This document shows positions 40,199 through 48,974 of a stretch of 64,000 nucleotides of DNA, in pieces; the first letter of the stretch is position 1; each line of letters opens with the position of its first letter. The notes beneath the pieces are model-generated. The model had not been told where the DNA came from and did not search any database. It saw nothing but the letters and a program-made list of their open reading frames with translations. Location of the stretch: the NCBI GenBank assembly GCA_050248795.1, contig JBFWRS010000007.1, positions 47,733 to 111,732 of the forward strand, given 5' to 3'. The DNA is from CAZTDU01 sp050248795 (lineage in GTDB: Bacteria; Pseudomonadota; Gammaproteobacteria; Burkholderiales; SG8-39). The translations under genes were made by a program, and so were the position numbers.

Positions 40199-41881
40199 CT
40201 ACTTCACCCGCCCGCTGCGCCAGATCGAGATGAGGAGCCAGGCGCCGCCGGTGGCGGCGGCGAGGAAGCCGGCGAGGCCGAATAGCGGCAGGCCGAACAT
40301 GGTCGGGCCTCCTTCGACGGTCATGACGATGGACGAGCCGATGATCAGCGCGGCGGTGACCACGCCGACGGTGAGGCGGTTGGCGGCGCCGTCGACCTGG
40401 TGGCCGAAGCGTTCGAGGCTGGTCACGTCCACGTGCACCTGCAGGCGGCCGCTGCGCGCCGAGCGCAGCAGCGCGCGCAGGTCGCGCGGCAGTTCGGCGA
40501 GCAGTTCCAGCGCGGTGCCGGTGGCGCGCCAGCCGCGGCTCATGATCGCCGCCGGATTGCGCCGCGCCAGCGTCGCGGCGCGCAGGAACGGCGCCGCCTC
40601 GCCCACCATGTCGAAGTCGGCATCGAGCGCGCGCCCGGTTGCCTCCAGCGTCACGCAGGCCTTAAGCACCAGCGCAAGGTCCGGCGGCAGCGCGAGCTTG
40701 TGTTCCTGCAGCATGCGCGTCAGGTCGGCGAGCATCGCGCCCATGCGCAGCTCGCGCAATGCCACGCCGTGGTAGCGGTCGATGAAGGCTTCGACGTCGG
40801 CGGCCAACGCGTCCGCGTCCACCGGCACGGTGCCGGCCCATTCGAGCAGGATCTCGACCACGCTGTCGGCATCGCGGCCGACCAGCCCGTCCAGCAACTG
40901 CACCAGCTGGTCGCGGCGGCGCACGCCGAGCCGGCCGACCATGCCGAAATCGATGAAGGCGACGCGGTCGCCCGGCAGGTAGCGGATGTTCCCTGGGTGC
41001 GGGTCGGCATGGAAGAAGCCGTCCTCGATCACCATCTTCAGCATCGCGCGCGCGCCATGGTGCGCCAGCGCACGCCGGTCCAGGCCGGCGCGGTCTATCG
41101 CCGCGATGTCGCGGCTCGCCGGGCCGTCGACGAAGGCCTGCACATTCATGCGCTCGCCGGTCCACTGCCAGTACACGTCGGGGACGACGATGTGCGGATC
41201 GTCGCGGAAGCTGCGCGCGATGCGGCCGGCGCTGCGGCATTCGGCGGCCAGGTCCAGCTCCTGGCGCAGCGTTTGCGTGAACTGCCGCACCACTTCGCGC
41301 GGCCGGAAGCGCGCCAGGTCAGGCAGCCGGGATTCGGCCGCCTGCGCCACGCGTGCGAGCAGGCTCAGGTCTGCCTCGATGGTGGCCTGGATGCCCGGAC
41401 GGCGCACCTTCACCGCGACCAGGCTGCCGTCGTGCAGCCGCGCGCGGTGCACCTGCGCGATCGAGCCGGCGGCGATCGGCTCGGCGTCGAACTCCGGGAA
41501 CACCGCTTCTGGAGGTGCGCCCAGGTCCTCGATGATCTGCGCGCGCACCGCATCTGCCGGCGAGGGCGGCGCCTGGTCCTGCAGCTTCTCGAACTCGGCG
41601 ATCCACTCGGGCGGAAACAGGTCGATGCGCGTGGCGAGTATCTGGCCGAGCTTCACGTAGGCGGGGCCGAGGTCCTGCAGCGCGCGGCGCACGCGCTCGG
41701 GCGGATCGAGCCGAGCGAACTCCGCGGCACCCTCCCAGTTCAGCGTACGTCCAGCCTGCTCCAGCGCACGCGCGATGCCGAGGCGCTGCGCGGCGTCGCC
41801 GAAGCCGTGGCGCGCGAGCACCCCGGCGACCTCGCCCAGCCGGACGAGGTCGCGCGCCGTGACCACCAGGTCCATCAGCAT
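40199..41881 (-). CDS. ABC1/UbiB-family atypical kinase
   Basis: The product has 560 residues. Motifs of the ABC1 family are YVKLGQILATRIDLFPPEWIAEFEKLQDQ near residue 75, a KxGQ-type loop, SIAQVHRARLHDGSLVAVKVRRPG near 140, FHADPHPGNI near 300 and VAFIDFGMVGRL near 320. Two hydrophobic helices close the C-terminus. UbiB-type kinases support ubiquinone biosynthesis and lipid homeostasis. It follows a DUF6781-type gene with a 1-base overlap (TGATG) and converges on the selenoprotein gene, so it is probably unrelated to selenium. It is not placed beside ubiE/ubiJ, so a specific ubiB call is unsafe. Confidence 0.88.
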   Translation of the reverse strand: MLMDLVVTARDLVRLGEVAGVLARHGFGDAAQRLGIARALEQAGRTLNWEGAAEFARLDPPERVRRALQDLGPAYVKLGQILATRIDLFPPEWIAEFEKLQDQAPPSPADAVRAQIIEDLGAPPEAVFPEFDAEPIAAGSIAQVHRARLHDGSLVAVKVRRPGIQATIEADLSLLARVAQAAESRLPDLARFRPREVVRQFTQTLRQELDLAAECRSAGRIARSFRDDPHIVVPDVYWQWTGERMNVQAFVDGPASRDIAAIDRAGLDRRALAHHGARAMLKMVIEDGFFHADPHPGNIRYLPGDRVAFIDFGMVGRLGVRRRDQLVQLLDGLVGRDADSVVEILLEWAGTVPVDADALAADVEAFIDRYHGVALRELRMGAMLADLTRMLQEHKLALPPDLALVLKACVTLEATGRALDADFDMVGEAAPFLRAATLARRNPAAIMSRGWRATGTALELLAELPRDLRALLRSARSGRLQVHVDVTSLERFGHQVDGAANRLTVGVVTAALIIGSSIVMTVEGGPTMFGLPLFGLAGFLAAATGGAWLLISIWRSGRVK

Positions 41882-42525
41882 CAGCCGGGCGGGCCCTTGT
41901 GCTTGCCGGACAGCGTGTCGGCGATGCCGGCGAGCACGCCGGCGGCGGCGCGCGCGAACAGCGCACCTGACGTTGCCGCAGCGTGCATGCCGGCTTCGAA
42001 CTGCGCCTGCCCGGCCTGCGCCATGCGCTCGGCGAGCGGCGCCATTTCCGCAAGCTGGCGGCCGATCGCGGTACCGCTGGAACGCGCATGCCTGCCGAGG
42101 TCCTCGAACATCGCGCTCGCCGTACCGCTGGCCGATTGCGCGGTGTCGCGCAGCGTGTCGAGGAACATCTTCTCCAGGTCGGCGAGGTCGTTCTTCGCAC
42201 GCGCGAGGTCTTCCTGCGTGAACTTGCCGGCGCGGCTCGCAGCCTCGTCCAGCGAGAGCTTCAGCGCCTGCGCGGCGTGCGCCAGCGCCTGGTCGACGCC
42301 GCCCACGGCATCCTTCGCCGCTTGCGTGACGCTCGCGCCCTGCACCGCGGCGGCATCGCGCACCGCGTCCATCGCGTCTTTCGTCACCTTGCGCAGCGCG
42401 CGCTGGTCGAGTTCGTGGCGCGTCAGCGCCTTCAACGTGATGTCGCGCACCGCCTCCTGCACGCGGCGGCCCTCCGCAATCGCCTTGCGCACGTCGTCGC
42501 CCACGTTCATGTCATCGCTCGCCAT
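41881..42525 (-). CDS. Phasin-like/DUF6781-type helical protein
   Basis: The product has 214 residues, all predicted helix and rich in Ala, Asp and Arg. It starts with a conserved-looking segment VRDITLKALTRHELDQRALRKVTKDAMDAV and continues as a long amphipathic coiled region like phasins. The DUF6781 name is from memory. No catalytic motif is visible. It is transcribed together with the ABC1 kinase. In phasin-like proteins such helices coat polyhydroxyalkanoate granules or membranes; here that is only a possibility. The ribosome site is GGAGGCAGG-like, just before the ATG at 42525. Confidence 0.7.
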   Translation of the reverse strand: MASDDMNVGDDVRKAIAEGRRVQEAVRDITLKALTRHELDQRALRKVTKDAMDAVRDAAAVQGASVTQAAKDAVGGVDQALAHAAQALKLSLDEAASRAGKFTQEDLARAKNDLADLEKMFLDTLRDTAQSASGTASAMFEDLGRHARSSGTAIGRQLAEMAPLAERMAQAGQAQFEAGMHAAATSGALFARAAAGVLAGIADTLSGKHKGPPG

Positions 42526-42589
42526 GGCCTGCCTCCCGGGGTGGTGGGGTTAGATTGGACAGCATACTGCGGCCAGCCGGCGAAGGGGA

Positions 42590-42683
42590 TGGCGGAAGAG
42601 GCAGGAGTCGAACTTGCCAGAGACGTCAGACGCCTCTCCACGGATTTGAAGTCCGGGCGCCCCACCGGGGACGTTTCTCTTCC
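42590..42683 (-). tRNA. selC: tRNA-Sec (UCA anticodon)
   Basis: The minus strand from 42683 to 42590 folds as an unusually long tRNA of 94 bases including an encoded CCA. The acceptor arm pairs GGAAGAG with CTCTTCC, with G73 before CCA. The anticodon arm CGGACTTCAAATCCG shows TCA (complement of 42647-42649). The variable arm is long and stable, and the T-arm reads GGCAAGTTCGACTCCTGCC. It closely follows the E. coli selC pattern. It starts two bases after the selB stop, forming selA-selB-selC. It reads UGA as selenocysteine with SelB. Confidence 0.97.
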
Positions 42684-42685
42684 AT

Positions 42686-44539
42686 TCAAGACTTGCGCAT
42701 GCGGCGGACTTCGCCGACGCGCCGCGTGTAGCCGGATGCATCGAGGAACTCGAGCACCTGGATGGTCAGGTTGCGGCCGAGGCCGGAGCGGTCGCGGTAT
42801 AACGCTGCGCCGAAACCGCTGCCGCCGGATTCCGCGTCGAGCGCCGCCGCCAGATCCACCAGGGCCTGCAGTGTACCCGGCAGGAAGTAGCGGTTCGACG
42901 CCACCGCGTGAACGCGGCCGGCGCGCGCGGCGCGCTGCAGGAAGTCGGATACCGCCTTCGATTCCATTGCCAGCAGGCTGGCGAGCTCGTGTACGCGCGG
43001 CGGGCGGCCGCCTTCGCCTTCCAGCAGCGGCGCGACTTTCTGCCACAGCGCTTCGTCCTGCGCCGACAGCGTCGGACGGTGCGTGGGCAGGCGCAGGTGC
43101 GGACCTTCGCGGCGCAGGCGCGCGGCGTCGACGAGGAAGTCGATCACCGGCGAGCCGGCGTGGCCGACCTCTGCCGGTCGTGGCCCGATCGAGTCCGGAT
43201 GCGCAGCATGCCAGTCCGCGACCGCGTGCTCGAGCGCCTCGCACATCGCCTGCCAGCGCGGCGCGCGCATGACATGCCGCTGCTTGCGCACCTGGAATGC
43301 GGCGAGCGCGTGCGCGGCCTCCACGCGCGCGAGTTCCGCCGCCGACAAATGCCAGCAGCACGCGAACCATGCGGTGTCCACCATGCCGGGCTCGCCCTCC
43401 AGCAGCGCGGCGAAGGCCTCGTCCGCATTGCGTTCGGCGATGCGCTCGAGCAGCGCCAGGCGCTGCGGCTTCGCCGCGCCGCGCTCAGGCGGCAGCGGGT
43501 CTACCACCGAGCCGGCGGCGAGCAGTCGTCGCGAGCCGGGATCGCGCACCAGGAAACGGTCGCCGTGCCAGGCGCTGACTTCGTGAGGGAAAGCGAGGCG
43601 CGCAAAGCGGCGCTCGCCATGCACGAAGGGCGAGAGCTGAGCGGCGAGCAGCGCGGTGCCCAGGTGCACCGCGACCTGGCTGCGCCGCGACAGCGCGTTG
43701 CCCGCGCCTGCGAGCGACTCCAGCGTGACGTCGACGTGGCGCGAGCGCGGCGCGGGCGCGGTATCGGAGACGATGTCGCCGCGTTCCACGTCCCCGCGCG
43801 CCAGGCCCTGCAGCGCGAGCGCGCAACGCTGGCCCGCGCTTGCCCGCATTGCCTCGCCGTGATTGGCGCGCAGGCTGCGCACGCGTGCGGAGCGGCCGCG
43901 CGGCAGCAGCCGCACCTCGTCGCCCGCGGCGATGGTGCCCGAGATCACCGTGCCGGTGGCCACCAGCCCGAGGCCGTCGATGACGAAGGCGCGGTCCACG
44001 TTCATGCGAAAGCGCGTGCCGGCCTGCCGCGGCGCAGGGGTCGCGGCTTCGGCTGCGAGGCGCGCGCGCAGCGCATCCAGCCCGGCGCCGGTGGCAGACG
44101 ATACGGCAAGGATGTCGGCGCCGGCGAAGCGGCTGCCGGCGAGCAGCGCCTGCGTTTCGGCGCGCGCTTCGGCGGCGCGTTCTTCGCTGACGCGGTCGAT
44201 CTTCGTCAGCACCGCGAGGAGTCTCGGTGCGCCCAGCCGGTCGACGATGTTCAGGTGCTCGCGCGTCTGCGGCATCGGTCCGTCGTCGGCCGCCACCACC
44301 AGCAGCGCGAGGTCCACGCCCTGCACGCCGGCGGTCATGTTGCGCACGAAGCGCTCGTGCCCCGGCACGTCGACGAAGGCGATCGGTTCGCCGCCTGGTT
44401 GCGGCAGGTAGGCGAAGCCCAGGTCTATGGACATGCCGCGGCGCTTTTCCTCGGGCAGGCGGTCGGTGTCCTCGCCCGTGAGCGCGCCCACCAGCGAAGT
44501 CTTGCCATGGTCGACGTGTCCGGCGGTGGCGATGATCAC
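42686..44539 (-). CDS. selB: Selenocysteine-specific elongation factor SelB
   Basis: The product has 617 residues from a GTG start that overlaps the selA stop (GTGA). The GTPase domain has G1 GHVDHGKTSL at residue 7, G3 DVPGHERFVRNM near 58, and G4 TKID near 113. Beta-barrel domains follow, and the C-terminal third (about 370-617) contains winged-helix repeats that bind the SECIS hairpin (LASLLAMESKAVSDFLQRAARAG, VRRM end). It delivers Sec-tRNA to the ribosome at UGA codons followed by a SECIS. Together with selA and selC it shows that this organism can decode UGA as Sec. Confidence 0.96.
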   Translation of the reverse strand: MIIATAGHVDHGKTSLVGALTGEDTDRLPEEKRRGMSIDLGFAYLPQPGGEPIAFVDVPGHERFVRNMTAGVQGVDLALLVVAADDGPMPQTREHLNIVDRLGAPRLLAVLTKIDRVSEERAAEARAETQALLAGSRFAGADILAVSSATGAGLDALRARLAAEAATPAPRQAGTRFRMNVDRAFVIDGLGLVATGTVISGTIAAGDEVRLLPRGRSARVRSLRANHGEAMRASAGQRCALALQGLARGDVERGDIVSDTAPAPRSRHVDVTLESLAGAGNALSRRSQVAVHLGTALLAAQLSPFVHGERRFARLAFPHEVSAWHGDRFLVRDPGSRRLLAAGSVVDPLPPERGAAKPQRLALLERIAERNADEAFAALLEGEPGMVDTAWFACCWHLSAAELARVEAAHALAAFQVRKQRHVMRAPRWQAMCEALEHAVADWHAAHPDSIGPRPAEVGHAGSPVIDFLVDAARLRREGPHLRLPTHRPTLSAQDEALWQKVAPLLEGEGGRPPRVHELASLLAMESKAVSDFLQRAARAGRVHAVASNRYFLPGTLQALVDLAAALDAESGGSGFGAALYRDRSGLGRNLTIQVLEFLDASGYTRRVGEVRRMRKS

Positions 44540-45930
44540 TGCGCAGCGTCCAGCGCGCGACCCTCGATCTGCGCGACGAAATCTGCCTCGTCGCCGGCGC
44601 CATCCATGCAGCGCAGGTCCAGCCACACCGCGTCGTCGTGCACGCGCGCGATCACCGGAGTCGGCAGCGCGCGCAACGCCGCGGCGATGCGCGCCGCGCC
44701 GATGCCGCGCGACGCGATGCGCAGCGCGGTGCTGGGCAGGCGGTCCACCGGCAGCGAGCCGCTGCCGACCTGGCTGGCGCAGGGCGCGATGTCGACCCGC
44801 GCGGCTGCGCCGCACCAGGCGGCGAGCGGCGCCAGCAGCCGCGAGGCGGTGGCTTCGATGTCGGCGGCGGGGCGCGTCAGCAGCCGCAGCGTCGGCAGGC
44901 GCTCGGCGAGCCGGTCCGGGTCGAGGTACAGGCGCAGCACCGCTTCGAGCGCTGCGATGCGCCCCTTGTCCAGCCGCAGCGCGCGCTTCAGCGGGCTGCG
45001 CCGCATCCTGTCTATCAGGTCGCGCCTGCCGACCGCGATGCCGGCCTGCGGCCCGCCCAGCAGCTTGTCGCCGCTGAAGGTAACGATGTCCGCGCCCGCG
45101 CTCAGCGCCTGCATCGGCGTGGGCTCGGCGGGCAGGCCCCAGCGCGCCAGCTCCACCAGGCTGCCGCTGCCGAGGTCCGACATGTAGGGCAGCTTGTGCG
45201 CATGCGCGAGCGCGGCGAGCTCGGTTTCCCCGGGTGCGGCGGTGAAGCCGACCACGGCGTAGTTGCTCGCGTGCACCTTGAGGATCGCCGCAGTCTGCGT
45301 ACCGATCGCGCGCTCGTAGTCGCGCAGGTGGGTGCGGTTGGTGGTGCCGACTTCGCGCAGCGTGCAGCCGGCGGCCTCGATGATCTCGGGAATGCGGAAC
45401 GAGCCGCCGATTTCCACCAGTTCGCCGCGCGACACCGGCACCTCGCGGCCGTGCGCGATGGCGTGCAGCGCCAGCAGCACCGCGCCGGCGTTGTTGTTGA
45501 CCACGGTGGCGGCTTCCGCGCCGGTGATGCGGCACAACAGCGCCTCGAGGTGCGCGTCGCGCTCGCCGCGCTCGCCGCGTGCAAGGTCGTATTCCAGGTT
45601 CGCCGGCGCGAGCAGCACGCGCGCGGCGGCGTCGACCGCGTCGCGCGGCAGCAGCGCGCGGCCCAGGTTCGTGTGCAGCACGGTGCCGGTAAGGTTGAAC
45701 ACGCGGCACAGCGATGGCTGCGCCAGCGCATCCAGCCGCGCGAGCAGCGCCTCGACGATGCCGCTGTCTGCCACGGGTGCCGCCGCGCCGGCTCTCAGCG
45801 CCGTGCGTCGGTGATCCAGCTCGGCCCGCAGCTCGTCCACCACCAGCGCGCGGCCGTGCCGCGCGATCGCCGGCTGCAGGCGCGCATCCTGCAGCAGCCG
45901 GTCCACCGAGGGAATCGCCGCGAGTTTCAT
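44536..45930 (-). CDS. selA: L-seryl-tRNA(Sec) selenium transferase SelA
   Basis: The product has 464 residues of the fold type I PLP family. Landmarks are IPSVDRLLQD at the N-terminus, FNLTGTVLHTNLGRALL near 78, VVNNNAGAVLLAL near 142, and FSGDKLLGGPQAGIAVG near 290 with the PLP-binding Lys. It converts Ser-tRNA-Sec to Sec-tRNA-Sec with selenophosphate. It is the first gene of selA-selB-selC. A short divergent region with an inverted repeat separates it from a LysR gene. Confidence 0.96.
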   Translation of the reverse strand: MKLAAIPSVDRLLQDARLQPAIARHGRALVVDELRAELDHRRTALRAGAAAPVADSGIVEALLARLDALAQPSLCRVFNLTGTVLHTNLGRALLPRDAVDAAARVLLAPANLEYDLARGERGERDAHLEALLCRITGAEAATVVNNNAGAVLLALHAIAHGREVPVSRGELVEIGGSFRIPEIIEAAGCTLREVGTTNRTHLRDYERAIGTQTAAILKVHASNYAVVGFTAAPGETELAALAHAHKLPYMSDLGSGSLVELARWGLPAEPTPMQALSAGADIVTFSGDKLLGGPQAGIAVGRRDLIDRMRRSPLKRALRLDKGRIAALEAVLRLYLDPDRLAERLPTLRLLTRPAADIEATASRLLAPLAAWCGAAARVDIAPCASQVGSGSLPVDRLPSTALRIASRGIGAARIAAALRALPTPVIARVHDDAVWLDLRCMDGAGDEADFVAQIEGRALDAAQ

Positions 45931-45953
45931 GTCCGCATCCTACCCATGCCGGG

Positions 45954-45969
45954 GTATTCTTTGAAATAC
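45954..45969. promoter_or_regulatory. Inverted repeat between selA and a LysR gene
   Basis: GTATT-CTTTGA-AATAC is a perfect 5-base inverted repeat with a 6-base spacer, in the 74-base gap between divergent selA and the LysR-type gene. The size and place fit a LysR operator, so this regulator could control itself and possibly the sel operon. The repeat is short, so chance cannot be excluded. Confidence 0.4.
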
Positions 45970-46004
45970 GATCCGCGTCTGGGGTCATATTTCGCCGGAA
46001 TGTC

Positions 46005-46964
46005 ATGGAACTGCGTCAACTGCGTTACTTCGTGCGCATCGTCGACCTGGGCAGCCTGTCGAAGGCGGCGGCCGACCTGTATGTCGCGCAACCGGCGCTA
46101 TCGAAGCAGGTCGCCGCGCTGGAAGCCGAGTTCAAGGCGGCGCTGCTGGTGCGCAGCCCGCGCGGCGTGGTGCCGACCGATGCCGGCATCGCGTTCTACC
46201 GCCAGGCGCAGGCGATCCTGCGCCAGGTCGGCCGCGTCGCCGATGAAGTGCGCGCGGTCGAAGCCAGCCCGACCGGCGTGATCGCGGTGGGCATGCCGTT
46301 CAGCGCGTCGAACATCCTCGCGCCGGCGCTGGTGGCCGCGGTGCGCGAGCGCCTGCCCGGCATCCGGCTCGCCATCACCGAGGAAGGCAGCGGGCAGCTC
46401 GAGGGCCTGCTCGCCGGCGGCCGGCTCGACCTGAGCCTGCTGTACGAACGCAACCGGCCCTCGGCGCAGATCGACGAGCAGCCGCTGCTGGTGGAGGAGC
46501 TGTACCTCGTGACGCAGGCGCCGGGCGGCAGGGGAGAAGTGACGCTGGCCGATGCGGCGCGCCACCGCTACATCCTGCCGGGCGCGCAGAATTCGACCCG
46601 CCAGGTGGTGGAGAAGGCATTCGCCAAGGCGGGGCTGGAACTCCTGCTCGCCGCGGAGGTGGATGTGCCGTGGACGACGAAGGCGATGGTGGCCGCGGGA
46701 CTGGGCGCCACCATCCTGTCGCGCTCGGCGCTCTACCCGGAGCAGGCGGGCAGCGGCCTGGCGATCCGGCGCATCGTGCGGCCGGCCGTAACGCGCGGCC
46801 TGAACCTGTGCAGCGGTCGCGGCGAGACGCCGGCGCGCGCGGCTGCCATGGTGCGCGACATCCTGGAAGACGTGGTGCACCGGCTGATCGACAGCGGCGC
46901 GTGGCGCGGCGCGGTGCTGGCGCGGCGGCGCACGGCGCCCGCCGCTAGCACTCGACCCGGCTGA
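46005..46964 (+). CDS. LysR-family transcriptional regulator (Nac/Cbl-like)
   Basis: The product has 319 residues: an N-terminal winged helix (MELRQLRYFVRIVDLGSLSKAAADLYVAQPALSKQVAALE) and a C-terminal effector-binding domain. The N-terminus resembles the Nac-type subgroup with LRYFVRIVDLGSLSKAA. The start at 46005 matches the usual LysR beginning. It is divergent from selA and overlaps the convergent sdaA by 20 bases. Possible targets are sel genes or the serine/sarcosine genes; no proof is in the sequence. Confidence 0.88.
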   Translation: MELRQLRYFVRIVDLGSLSKAAADLYVAQPALSKQVAALEAEFKAALLVRSPRGVVPTDAGIAFYRQAQAILRQVGRVADEVRAVEASPTGVIAVGMPFSASNILAPALVAAVRERLPGIRLAITEEGSGQLEGLLAGGRLDLSLLYERNRPSAQIDEQPLLVEELYLVTQAPGGRGEVTLADAARHRYILPGAQNSTRQVVEKAFAKAGLELLLAAEVDVPWTTKAMVAAGLGATILSRSALYPEQAGSGLAIRRIVRPAVTRGLNLCSGRGETPARAAAMVRDILEDVVHRLIDSGAWRGAVLARRRTAPAASTRPG

Positions 46965-48315
46965 CCGGCAGCACGTTGATGGCGAGGCCGCCGAGCGCGG
47001 TCTCCTTGTACTTGTGCTGCATGTCGGCGCCGGTGCTGCGCACGGTTTCTATCGCCTGGTCGAGGCTGACCAGGTGCGCGCCGTCGCCGCGCAGCGCCAG
47101 CGATGCAGCATTGATCGCCTTCACCGCGCCCATCGCGTTCCTCTCGATGCAGGGCACCTGCACCAGGCCGCCGATCGGGTCGCAGGTCATGCCCAAGTGG
47201 TGCTCGATGCCGATCTCGGCGGCGTTTTCCACCTGTTCGTTCGTGCCGCCGAGCACCGCGGTGAGGCCGGCCGCGGCCATGGCGCAGGCGGCGCCGACTT
47301 CGCCCTGGCAGCCGACCTCGGCGCCGGAGATGGACGCGTTGCGCTTGAACAGCGCGCCCACCGCAGCGGCGGCGAGCAGGAATTCGCGCCGGCCCGACTG
47401 CGTCGCGCCGGGGCAGAAGTCGCTGTAGTAGCGCATCACCGCCGGGATGATGCCGGCGGCGCCGTTGGTCGGCGCGGTGACCACGCGGCTGCCGGCGGCG
47501 TTTTCTTCGTTTACCGCGATGGCGTAGACGCTGATCCAGTCCATTACCTCGTGCGGCATCGGCGCGGCGCCTGCCGCGAGCTGGCGGCGCATGCCGGGCG
47601 CGCGGCGGCGCACGTTCAGTCCGCCCGGCAGCGTGCCCTCGATGCGCAGGCCGCGCTCGATGCACGCGTGCATCGCGTGCCAGATCGCATCCAGACCGGC
47701 ATCGATGTCGGCGTCGCTGCGCCAGGCGCGCTCGTTCTCGCGCACGACTTCCGGGATCCGCAGGCGGCGCGTGCGGCCGAGCGCGAGCAGTTCCGCCGCG
47801 CTGGCGTAGGCGAGCGGCGCAGGCGCGCGCGCCGCCGCAGCGCGGTCCTCGGTCTCGCCGTCGCGCAGGATGAAGCCGCCGCCGATCGAGTAGAAGGTCG
47901 CCGCGCGCACGCTGCCGTCGGCCAGGTGCGCTTCGATGCGCAGCGCGTTGGGGTGGCGCGGCAGCGTCTCGCCGCCGCGGAACTCGATGTCCGCGTGCAT
48001 CGAGAACGGCACGCGGTGCCGGCCGAGCAGGGCGATCTCTTCGTCCAGCGCGACCGCGGCGAGCAGGTCCGGCACGGTCTCGGGATCGACTTCGTCCTGG
48101 CGCAGGCCGGCGAGTCCCAGCACCACTGCCTTGTCGGTGCCGTGGCCGCGCCCGGTCAGCGCGAGCGAACCGAACAGCACCACCTTGACGCGCGACACCC
48201 GCGCGAGCTCGGGAAGTTCCTCCAGCGCGATGCGCGCGGCGCGCATCGGCCCCACGGTGTGGCTGCTGGAAGGCCCAATGCCGATCTTGAACAGGTCGAA
48301 GACGCTGATGTCCAT
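46945..48315 (-). CDS. sdaA: L-serine ammonia-lyase (iron-sulfur type)
   Basis: The product has 456 residues, a single-chain L-serine dehydratase. It starts SVFDLFKIGIGPSSSHTVGPMRAA, and contains GHGTDKAVVLGL, APTNGAAGIIPAVM near 305 and the cluster Cys residues in AEVGCQGEVGAACAMA, GMTCDPIGGLVQVPCIERN near 340-400. It turns serine into pyruvate and ammonia with a [4Fe-4S] cluster. It lies 20 bases after soxG, on the same strand. Sarcosine gives glycine plus a one-carbon unit, glycine can become serine, and SdaA then feeds pyruvate to central metabolism. Confidence 0.94.
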   Translation of the reverse strand: MDISVFDLFKIGIGPSSSHTVGPMRAARIALEELPELARVSRVKVVLFGSLALTGRGHGTDKAVVLGLAGLRQDEVDPETVPDLLAAVALDEEIALLGRHRVPFSMHADIEFRGGETLPRHPNALRIEAHLADGSVRAATFYSIGGGFILRDGETEDRAAAARAPAPLAYASAAELLALGRTRRLRIPEVVRENERAWRSDADIDAGLDAIWHAMHACIERGLRIEGTLPGGLNVRRRAPGMRRQLAAGAAPMPHEVMDWISVYAIAVNEENAAGSRVVTAPTNGAAGIIPAVMRYYSDFCPGATQSGRREFLLAAAAVGALFKRNASISGAEVGCQGEVGAACAMAAAGLTAVLGGTNEQVENAAEIGIEHHLGMTCDPIGGLVQVPCIERNAMGAVKAINAASLALRGDGAHLVSLDQAIETVRSTGADMQHKYKETALGGLAINVLPVSRVEC

Positions 48316-48335
48316 GTCGAGGCTGCTGCGCGCTG

Positions 48336-48974
48336 CTAGGCGAGCCGCGCCGCGAGCCGCGCGGCATCCAGCGCCTGCGACGCGGACGATTCTGCCGCGG
48401 CGTCGGTGAGCCAGCGCGCGAGGTAATCGGCAAACGAGTTGCGCACGTAGAGATGGAAAGACGATCCGGGGCCGGCACAGTGCAGGATGACCTGCGCCTT
48501 CGTAAGCAGGGTCTGCGCGCATGTCGCCTGGCCGAAGGCGCCTGCGTGCAGGTCGAGCGCGCAGCCCTTGGCGAGTACCGCGCGCGCATCGCTGCCCGAG
48601 ATCGCGATCAGCGTGCGGCTTGCCGACACCTCCACCAGCGCATGATGGACGCCGCGCAGCGCCGCCGCGAGCGCAGCCTCGATTGCCGCAGCTTCGCCAG
48701 CGGGCGCAGTGAGCAGCCATTCGTCAGGGCCGAGCCACAGCGCGCGTCGTTCTGCCGTGCCGGACACGGTATTTGCAGCCACCGGCAGCGCGAATCCCAG
48801 CGCGCCGCTCGCCGCGTCGGCAAAGGCAGGATCGGCCGCATTGCCGCGCAGGTTGAACTGCGTCGAGAACGCGATCTCGCGGATGGCGAAGCGCGCCGGC
48901 TCGGCGCTGGCGGCGGCGAAGCGATCTGCCCAGCCGGCGAGCGGGCTTGCGCGCGAGTCAGTCGATGCCGTCAC
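48336..48974 (-). CDS. soxG: Sarcosine oxidase gamma subunit
   Basis: The product has 212 residues of the SoxG/GcvT-like family: FNLRGNAADPAFADAASGALGFALP near residue 40, LWLGPDEWLL near 80, HALVEVSASRTLIAISGSDARAVLAKGCALDLH near 112, and SFHLYVRNSFADYLARWL near 178. It is the small structural subunit of heterotetrameric sarcosine oxidase. It overlaps soxA by 17 bases and completes soxBDAG. Confidence 0.93.
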   Translation of the reverse strand: MTASTDSRASPLAGWADRFAAASAEPARFAIREIAFSTQFNLRGNAADPAFADAASGALGFALPVAANTVSGTAERRALWLGPDEWLLTAPAGEAAAIEAALAAALRGVHHALVEVSASRTLIAISGSDARAVLAKGCALDLHAGAFGQATCAQTLLTKAQVILHCAGPGSSFHLYVRNSFADYLARWLTDAAAESSASQALDAARLAARLA

